From: Roseovarius gaetbuli
Lineage (GTDB): Bacteria; Pseudomonadota; Alphaproteobacteria; Rhodobacterales; Rhodobacteraceae
DNA: 37,727 nucleotides
Reading direction: 5' to 3'
NCBI RefSeq assembly: GCF_900172365.1
Contig: NZ_FWFJ01000038.1
Coordinates: forward strand, 1 to 37,727
Under the pieces are notes generated by a model. It searched no databases, was not told where the DNA came from, and saw nothing but the letters and a program-made list of their open reading frames with translations. The position numbers were made by a program, and so were the translations under genes. Below are positions 32,881 to 37,727 of the stretch, in pieces (the first letter of the stretch is position 1; each line of letters begins with the position of its first letter).

Positions 32881-32910
32881 AAAAAGGGGGCGGCCAGTGT
32901 GGCCGCCCCC
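32881..32910 (-). terminator. intrinsic terminator of the fasciclin gene
   Basis: GGGGGCGGCCA (32886-32896) and TGGCCGCCCCC (32900-32910) form a perfect 11-pair stem with loop GTG. On the minus strand it is followed directly by TTTTT (32885-32881). It lies 16 bases past the fasciclin stop. Confidence 0.93.
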
Positions 32911-32926
32911 AAAGAGGTCAAAGGGC

Positions 32927-33412
32927 TTATTGCGGCATGATCACCGCGTCGATGACGTGGATGACGCCATTGCTGGCCTCGATATCGGCCGCGGTGACAT
33001 TGGCGCCGTTCACCATGACGCCACCTTCCGTCATGATGGTCACGTCGCTGCCCTGTGCGGTGGTCGCGGTCATGCCGTTGCTCAGGTCGCCCGACATCAC
33101 CTTACCAGGAACCACGTGATAGGTCAGGATCGCCGCCAGCTTATCCTTGTTCTCGGGCTTGAGCAGCGTTTCGACCGTGCCCTCGGGCAGGGCGGCAAAG
33201 GCCGCGTTGGTCGGGGCAAAGACGGTGAACGGGCCGTCGCTCTTGAGGGTCTCGACAAGGTCGGCGGCCTGAACGGCGGCAACCAGTGTCGAGAAGTCCT
33301 CGTTCCCGGCGGCGATATCGACGATGTCCTTGCTGTGTCCATGCCCATCGGCAAAGGCGGGTCCGGCCATCAGGGCGGCGGCGGTCAGGGCAAGATAAGT
33401 TCTGCGCAGCAT
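32927..33412 (-). CDS. secreted fasciclin-domain protein
   Basis: 161-residue protein with a signal peptide ([21 protein letters not shown]), a His/Asp-rich start (DGHGHSKD) and one fasciclin (FAS1) domain. The two conserved FAS1 boxes are [15 protein letters not shown] and the C-terminal [14 protein letters not shown], with [13 protein letters not shown] between. Fasciclin proteins are extracytoplasmic adhesion or surface proteins. The ATG at 33412 is preferred because AGGAG lies 9 bases upstream; a start at 33439 would add nine residues before the signal peptide. It stands alone between an intrinsic terminator and a 377-base gap. Confidence 0.93.
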   Translation of the reverse strand: MLRRTYLALTAAALMAGPAFADGHGHSKDIVDIAAGNEDFSTLVAAVQAADLVETLKSDGPFTVFAPTNAAFAALPEGTVETLLKPENKDKLAAILTYHVVPGKVMSGDLSNGMTATTAQGSDVTIMTEGGVMVNGANVTAADIEASNGVIHVIDAVIMPQ

Positions 33413-33789
33413 AAGTAGTATCTCCTGTTTTAGCGTCATTTATGACGATGCCGCGACGGGCATCATGAACAGGGCTACGGTGCCAAACCGCGATTGGTTC
33501 ACCGGGGATTCCCGCCAATGCGATTTGACGAAAACGCCCAACCCGCTAAGCCGGGGCGTGTTGTAACATCCAGTCACGTTTTTGTGAAAAGGCGGAAAAC
33601 CTCCTGCGCCGATGTGGGGCGTTCAGTCGGCTTTCCCGCCGCCCATGGGGCTTGCGGGCCAATGTCCCGCAACTGGCATCTTGCGCGCCTTCGCCGATGG
33701 TTTCGCGGGTTGTTTGATCGTCGCTAAAGGCGCAGGTTGCGCCGCAATGGCCCCAATCGGTGCGGGCCGATGACCCTGGAGTTTTTCCG
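33413..33789. other. intergenic region between fasciclin and GltB-like genes
   Basis: The region serves two divergent genes. Near the fasciclin start it has CGTCAT (33434-33439) and ATGACG (33442-33447), a palindrome with a 2-base spacer. Near the GltB-like gene it has a GGCGCA/TGCGCC hairpin (33729-33743). A 77-codon ORF at 33494 shows no protein-like pattern. No promoter was recognised with confidence. Confidence 0.4.
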
Positions 33790-35283
33790 ATGATTTACGT
33801 GATGCAAATCCTACAGGTTCTTGCTCTGTTGTTTGTTCTGATGCTGGGGGCGATCGTCCTTATGGCGATGCTGTTTTACGTGTTGGACAAGCTCCAGCCC
33901 GGCGATGCGATCCGGCGTAATTATCCGGTGATCGGGCGCTTTCGTGGGTTGTTCACCAAGCTGGGCGAATTCTTTCGCCAGTACTTTTTCGCCATGGATC
34001 GCGAGGAGATGCCATTCAACCGCGCGCAACGCGATTGGGTCAGCCACGCCACCAAGGGCAAGGGCAATACCATCGCGTTCGGCTCGACCCGCAATCTTGG
34101 TGTGCCGGGCACGCCGATTTTCGTGCCGGCCGTCTTTCCGCCGCTCGATGATCAGTTTTCCGTCACCGCCCCGATGCTGATCGGGCCGACCGCGGCGATC
34201 CCCTATAAAGCCAAGTCGATCTTCAACATCTCGGGCATGAGCTATGGTGCGATTTCGCGCCCGGCGGTCGAGGCGCTAAGCCGAGGCGCGGCACAGGCCG
34301 GGATCTGGTTGAACACCGGCGAGGGCGGGCTGTCGCCGTTTCACCTGACGGGGGGCTGTGATCTTGTCTATCAGATCGGCACCGCCAAATACGGCGTGCG
34401 CGACGAAGATGGCAACCTGAGCGATGAAAAGCTGCGCAAGATGTCGGAAAACCCGCATATCAAGATGTTCGAGCTCAAGCTTGCCCAGGGGGCCAAGCCC
34501 GGCAAGGGCGGTATCCTTCCGGGTGAAAAGGTCAGCGCCGAGATTGCCGAAATCCGTGGCATCAAGATTGGACAGGATAGTATCTCGCCCAACCGCCACG
34601 CCGATATCAACGACTACGGCGAGCTTTTGGATGTGATCTGTCATATCCGCAATGTGACGGGGCGCCCGGTCGGGTTCAAGACCGTGATCGGCTCGTCCGA
34701 GGCCTGGGAGCCGCTGTTTCAACTGATCAATGAACGCGGCCCTGATTGCGCGCCCGATTTCATCGCCATTGATGGCGGCGAAGGCGGCACTGGCGCGGCG
34801 CCGATGCCCTTGATGGATTTGGTCGGCATGCCCATTCGCGATGCCCTGCCGCGGATGGTCGATCTGCGTGACCGCTATGGCCTTAAAGAGCGGATCAGGA
34901 TGATCGCGGCCGGCAAGCTTATCAATCCCGGCGATGTTGCCTGGGCGCTTTGTGCGGGGGCCGATTTTGTCGCCTCTGCGCGCGGCTTCATGTTTAGCCT
35001 TGGCTGTATTCAGGCGCTCAAGTGCAATCGCAACACTTGTCCGACCGGCATCACCACCCACGACAAACGTCTTCAGGCCGGTCTTGTGGTCGAGGACAAA
35101 TATGTGAAGGTCGCTCATTACGCCAAGTCGGTGATCAAGGAGGTCGAGACAATCGCCCATTCGGTTGGCGTGGGCGAACCGCGCCTGATGCGGCGGCGCC
35201 ATGTGCGCATTGTTCAGGCCGATGGCACCTCTATCCCGTTCAACAAAATCCGCCCAAGTTACAACTCAGACGCGGCTTTGTGA
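33790..35283 (+). CDS. membrane-anchored FMN-binding glutamate synthase-like protein
   Basis: 497-residue protein with one N-terminal membrane helix (about 5-32), then the FMN-binding barrel of the glutamate synthase large subunit (segments MSYGAISRPAVEALSRGA, GEGGLSPFHL, GQDSISPNRHADI, IDGGEGGTGAAP). Three cysteines, C406, C412 and C417 in GCIQALKCNRNTCPTG, match the 3Fe-4S site of GltB. The amidotransferase and C-terminal GltB domains are absent. Stand-alone forms with a membrane helix exist in proteobacteria and their reaction is not established; related MgsC proteins make N-methylglutamate, but those lack the helix. The ATG at 33790 is chosen for the GGAG site 8 bases upstream. Confidence 0.84.
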   Translation: MIYVMQILQVLALLFVLMLGAIVLMAMLFYVLDKLQPGDAIRRNYPVIGRFRGLFTKLGEFFRQYFFAMDREEMPFNRAQRDWVSHATKGKGNTIAFGSTRNLGVPGTPIFVPAVFPPLDDQFSVTAPMLIGPTAAIPYKAKSIFNISGMSYGAISRPAVEALSRGAAQAGIWLNTGEGGLSPFHLTGGCDLVYQIGTAKYGVRDEDGNLSDEKLRKMSENPHIKMFELKLAQGAKPGKGGILPGEKVSAEIAEIRGIKIGQDSISPNRHADINDYGELLDVICHIRNVTGRPVGFKTVIGSSEAWEPLFQLINERGPDCAPDFIAIDGGEGGTGAAPMPLMDLVGMPIRDALPRMVDLRDRYGLKERIRMIAAGKLINPGDVAWALCAGADFVASARGFMFSLGCIQALKCNRNTCPTGITTHDKRLQAGLVVEDKYVKVAHYAKSVIKEVETIAHSVGVGEPRLMRRRHVRIVQADGTSIPFNKIRPSYNSDAAL

Positions 35284-35358
35284 TGGCTCGTTAGATCAGA
35301 ATTCTGGCGATAGGCCCTTATCTCTCTATATATAAGTCAAACCCAATAGGAGAGATGC
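35284..35358 (+). promoter_or_regulatory. promoter region of the msrP operon
   Basis: The 75-base gap before msrP contains the AT-rich run TATATATAAG (35327-35336), a likely -10 region, and AGGAGAG ending 4-6 bases before the ATG. A matching -35 is not clear. Confidence 0.4.
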
Positions 35359-36261
35359 ATGGCCTATCGCTGGAAAAACACCCTGTCCGATTGTGACGTG
35401 ACGCCCGAGGCGGCGTTTCTGAACCGCCGCCAGCTGATGGCGGGGGCGGCGGCCGGGATTGGCCTTGCAGGAGTCGGCCTTCCGGCGGGCGCGCAGGAGT
35501 TGACGGCCAATAGCTGGGACGAGATCACCGGCTATAACAACTATTATGAGTTTGGCACCGACAAGGCCGATCCGGCGCGCTATGCCGACGCCCTTACCAC
35601 CAGCCCTTGGTCTATCGAGATAGACGGGTTCGTCGATCGTCCCGGCACCTATAGCTTTGATCAGATCATGGACAAGATGACCGTCGAGGAGCGGCTCTAT
35701 CGCTTTCGCTGTGTCGAGGCCTGGTCGATGGTCGTGCCCTGGAACGGGTTCGAGCTTGCCGATCTTCTTGCTCTTGCGGGGGTTCAGGCCGATGCCAGGT
35801 ACATCGCCTTTGAAACTGCCCTGCGCCCCGATGAAATGCCCGGCGTGAAATACCCGGTTCTGGACTGGCCCTATGTCGAGGGCCTGCGGCTTGACGAGGC
35901 GATGCATCCGCTGACCATCATGGCGACGGGCATCTATGGCCGCGACATCCCCAATCAGAACGGCGCGCCGCTCCGCCTTGTGGTGCCGTGGAAGTACGGT
36001 TTCAAATCCATCAAGTCGGTTGTGCGCATCACCGCCACCAAGGACGAGCCGCCAACATCCTGGAACAAGGCCAATGCCCGCGAATACGGCTTTTACAGTA
36101 ATGTGAACCCCGAGGTGGATCACCCCCGCTGGTCACAGGCCACCGAGCGGGCGATTGGCGGCGGGTTGTTCTCGGCGCGCAAGCCGACCCTGATGCTCAA
36201 TGGCTATGGCGACGAGGTCGCATCGCTTTACGCAGGGATGGATATGAGAAAGAACTTCTGA
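35359..36261 (+). CDS. msrP: protein-methionine-sulfoxide reductase catalytic subunit MsrP
   Basis: 300-residue molybdopterin enzyme that repairs oxidised methionine in periplasmic proteins, with electrons from MsrQ. A twin-arginine signal ([14 protein letters not shown], about residues 21-35) directs export of the folded enzyme. The molybdenum-ligand cysteine is C118 in [14 protein letters not shown], and [16 protein letters not shown] and [17 protein letters not shown] are typical of the YedY family. It starts a four-gene set, with merF 2 bases downstream. Confidence 0.95.
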   Translation: MAYRWKNTLSDCDVTPEAAFLNRRQLMAGAAAGIGLAGVGLPAGAQELTANSWDEITGYNNYYEFGTDKADPARYADALTTSPWSIEIDGFVDRPGTYSFDQIMDKMTVEERLYRFRCVEAWSMVVPWNGFELADLLALAGVQADARYIAFETALRPDEMPGVKYPVLDWPYVEGLRLDEAMHPLTIMATGIYGRDIPNQNGAPLRLVVPWKYGFKSIKSVVRITATKDEPPTSWNKANAREYGFYSNVNPEVDHPRWSQATERAIGGGLFSARKPTLMLNGYGDEVASLYAGMDMRKNF

Positions 36262-36263
36262 GC

Positions 36264-36476
36264 ATGGCCCGGATGATGGCGTGGGCGGGTGGTGTCGGGG
36301 CGGGTTTTGCCGCGCTTTGTTGCTTTACCGGCCTCCTGCCGTTTCTTTTGACGGCGCTTGGACTGACGTCGCTTGTGCCGCTGATCTACCGGGACAGCGT
36401 TCTGTTCCCGGTATTCGGAATTTGTCTGATCATCATGGGGGTGGGGCTATGGCTTCGGCGCAAGACATCAAATTGA
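36264..36476 (+). CDS. merF: MerF-like small membrane metal transporter
   Basis: 70-residue protein with two membrane helices. The vicinal cysteines in GFAALCCFTGLLPFLL and the pattern LTALGLTSLVPLIY agree with MerF-type mercury transport proteins. It starts 2 bases after msrP and overlaps the next gene by 28 bases. No mercuric reductase or MerR is in the window, so the metal handled is uncertain; copper or other thiophilic metals are possible. Confidence 0.72.
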   Translation: MARMMAWAGGVGAGFAALCCFTGLLPFLLTALGLTSLVPLIYRDSVLFPVFGICLIIMGVGLWLRRKTSN

Positions 36477-36670
36477 TCTCGATCCTGACCTGTCCCGAAT
36501 GCGGGCGGGCAAGCATCGAGACCATGCCGACCGACGCCTGCCAGTACTTCCATGACTGCAAGGTCTGTGGGGCAATCCTGCGCCCGCTGCCCGGTGATTG
36601 CTGTGTCTATTGTTCTTTCGGCGACGTGGCCTGCCCACCGGTCCAAAAGGGGGAGTGCTGTTGCGGATGA
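36449..36670 (+). CDS. GDCCVxC-domain protein
   Basis: 73-residue cysteine-rich protein with CPECG near residues 15-19, CKVCGA at 37-42, the family signature GDCCVYC at residues 49-55, and a final CCCG. Family members occur as cysteine or selenocysteine forms (last cysteine of the motif); here it is cysteine. The pairs of CxxC motifs suggest metal binding. It overlaps merF by 28 bases in another frame, and its stop overlaps the msrQ start by 4 bases, so all are probably translated together. Confidence 0.82.
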   Translation: MASAQDIKLISILTCPECGRASIETMPTDACQYFHDCKVCGAILRPLPGDCCVYCSFGDVACPPVQKGECCCG

Positions 36671-37275
36671 CCCTGCTGGTCGAACAGATCAACGCGCTGC
36701 TGCGCAGGGTGCCGACATGGGCCGTATATATACTGCTCGCTGCACCGGCGCCTTACCTCTTTTATATGGGGGCGACGGGCGGCCTTGGCATCGAGCCGAT
36801 CAAGGCGCTCGAGCACGAGCTGGGGGGCATCGCCCTCAAGCTTTTGGTCGCGGGGCTTACTGTCACGCCACTACGCCGCTTTGCCGGAGTGAACCTCATC
36901 AGGTTCCGGCGCGCGCTTGGCCTTTCGGCCTTCTTCTATGTCGTGCTGCATCTGCTGGTTTGGCTGGTTCTGGATGTGCAGATCCCGGCACAGATCTGGG
37001 CGGACATCATAAAGCGCCCCTATGTGACCATCGGCTTTACTGCCTTCCTGTTGCTTGTGCCATTGGCGGCGACGTCCAATAACTGGTCGGTGCGCAGGCT
37101 GGGGCCGAAATGGCGGCAGCTGCATAAGCTGACCTATGTGGCGGTGATTCTGGGGGCGGTTCACTTTATATGGCTGGTGAAGGGCTTTCAGATTGAACCG
37201 CTGGTCTATCTGGCCGTGATTCTGGGGCTTCTGGCGCTTCGGCTCCGCCCTTTGCGTAAAAAACAGACGGCATAA
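36667..37275 (+). CDS. msrQ: protein-methionine-sulfoxide reductase haem-binding subunit MsrQ
   Basis: 202-residue membrane protein with about six helices that carries electrons to MsrP. Likely haem histidines are in YVVLHLLVW, WRQLHKLTYV and GAVHFIWLVK, and TVTPLRRFAGVNLIRFRRALGL is the typical loop. I chose the ATG at 36667 because it overlaps the GDCCVxC stop (ATGA); an in-frame start at 36598 lies inside that gene. Confidence 0.92.
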   Translation: MTLLVEQINALLRRVPTWAVYILLAAPAPYLFYMGATGGLGIEPIKALEHELGGIALKLLVAGLTVTPLRRFAGVNLIRFRRALGLSAFFYVVLHLLVWLVLDVQIPAQIWADIIKRPYVTIGFTAFLLLVPLAATSNNWSVRRLGPKWRQLHKLTYVAVILGAVHFIWLVKGFQIEPLVYLAVILGLLALRLRPLRKKQTA

Positions 37276-37280
37276 GCTGT

Positions 37281-37302
37281 GAGTGCCCCGCTCAGGGCGC
37301 TC
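37281..37302 (+). terminator. possible terminator after msrQ
   Basis: GAGTGCCC (37281-37288) and GGGCGCTC (37295-37302) form an 8-pair stem with one wobble, 6 bases after the msrQ stop. No T-run follows. Confidence 0.45.
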
Positions 37303-37611
37303 TGCGACTCGCAAAATGACCGGATCAGCAGAGATTTCCCCAAGGCCGACTCGGGCGAATGCCCAGATCTTGGCGAGTCGCGCCTTTTGGGGCGCCTGAG
37401 TCGCCCCCAATCCCCGGTCTATAAGAGGGCGGCCAGGCACCTCTTGGGGATAACTCTGTGGATAACGCAAGATGTGGGGTAGGGGGGGGCATGCTATGCG
37501 CTAACATTATTGCGCAGAGGCCCCGATTTTCATGCCGAAAATGACCTAAGCCATTAATTTCCCATTAAAATTCAGGTTTTTGAAAAAAATGTGACGAGAG
37601 GCCAAAAAAGG
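37303..37611. other. non-coding region between msrQ and the rRNA-like promoter
   Basis: No gene is visible. It holds GCGACTCGC (37302-37310 region) and its inverse about 60 bases later, two DnaA-box-like sites (TGGGGATAA at 37445-37453; TGTGGATAA at 37457-37465, an exact match to the consensus), a TGCGC/GCGCA inverted repeat near 37496-37515, and an AT-rich tract from about 37552 to 37595. Confidence 0.5.
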
Positions 37612-37613
37612 GG

Positions 37614-37642
37614 TTGCGGGTTTTCCCTACTAACCGTAGAAC
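37614..37642 (+). promoter_or_regulatory. strong rRNA-type promoter
   Basis: TTGCGG (37614-37619) is followed after 17 bases by TAGAAC (37637-37642), then a run of C bases as a GC-rich discriminator, as in stringently controlled rRNA promoters. An AT-rich tract just upstream could act as an UP element. The 85 bases that follow contain no ORF and resemble an rRNA leader, so a 16S gene probably starts beyond the window. Confidence 0.6.
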
Positions 37643-37727
37643 CCCCTTCACCGGCGGCGCAGTGATGCACACCGGGACGCCGGACGGACCAGACGGGCAC
37701 TAGCCAAGACGGGAAGCGAGGCCAAGA

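Noticed and set aside
33494..33727. 77-codon ORF between fasciclin and the GltB-like gene
   Set aside because: No ribosome site and no protein pattern; likely part of the intergenic region.
37440..37470. Chromosomal replication origin
   Set aside because: Only two DnaA-like sites are seen and none of the genes usually flanking alphaproteobacterial origins is present. Kept only as a weak finding.

Overview
The window is GC-rich alphaproteobacterial DNA. Gene content and order point to a marine Rhodobacterales (Roseobacter-group) bacterium: a lanthanide-type XoxF methanol dehydrogenase beside glutathione-dependent formaldehyde dehydrogenase, a malonate TRAP operon, and msrPQ. The species is an inference and was not established.

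Layout. (1) 1-4072, plus strand: the tail of a glutathione-dependent formaldehyde dehydrogenase, then xoxF, xoxG, xoxJ and a CxxxCW rhodanese-like protein, a periplasmic one-carbon or alcohol oxidation module. (2) 4076-13929, minus strand, convergent with the xox operon and only 3 bases from it. In transcription order this holds a possible 15-residue leader peptide, a substrate-binding protein, a YVTN beta-propeller, a small secreted protein, an ABC ATPase and permease, a LuxR-type response regulator, a FIST-domain sensor, a PAS hybrid histidine kinase, a DUF3280-like protein and a SoxYZ-like carrier. These are the usual companions of PQQ alcohol dehydrogenases, with a complete signalling set placed among them. 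(3) 14110-20691: malonate catabolism, matP-matQ-matM-mcd-matB on the minus strand ending at a clear terminator, with a divergent FCD-type GntR regulator. (4) 20778-23680: smpB, a small Gly-rich protein, a sulfurtransferase and an aromatic aminotransferase.

(5) 23917-31337: an accessory surface-glycan island bounded on each side by the 3' remnant of a different IS3-family transposase. It encodes an FkbM-like protein, two DUF/GT2-type glycosyltransferases (one fused to an alpha/beta hydrolase), a fucosyltransferase-like protein fused to TPR repeats, and a glycosyltransferase-like protein of unknown family. A methyltransferase follows just outside. (6) 32307-37275: a 620-base gap with no recognised gene, a fasciclin protein with a strong terminator, a membrane-anchored GltB-like FMN enzyme, and a tight four-gene operon msrP-merF-GDCCVxC-msrQ. 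(7) 37276-37727: non-coding DNA with two DnaA-box-like sites and a strong promoter with a GC-rich discriminator, as expected just upstream of an rRNA operon.

How it fits together. Methanol or another primary alcohol would be oxidised in the periplasm by XoxF with XoxG as electron acceptor, and formaldehyde would be handled through the glutathione pathway. The minus-strand operon supplies uptake, accessory and sensory functions. Malonate gives a second carbon source through acetyl-CoA. The points most worth a second look are the FIST/kinase/regulator set inside the quinoprotein operon, the leader peptide in front of that operon, the glycosyltransferase-hydrolase fusion in the IS-bounded island, and the metal/thiol genes placed between msrP and msrQ.
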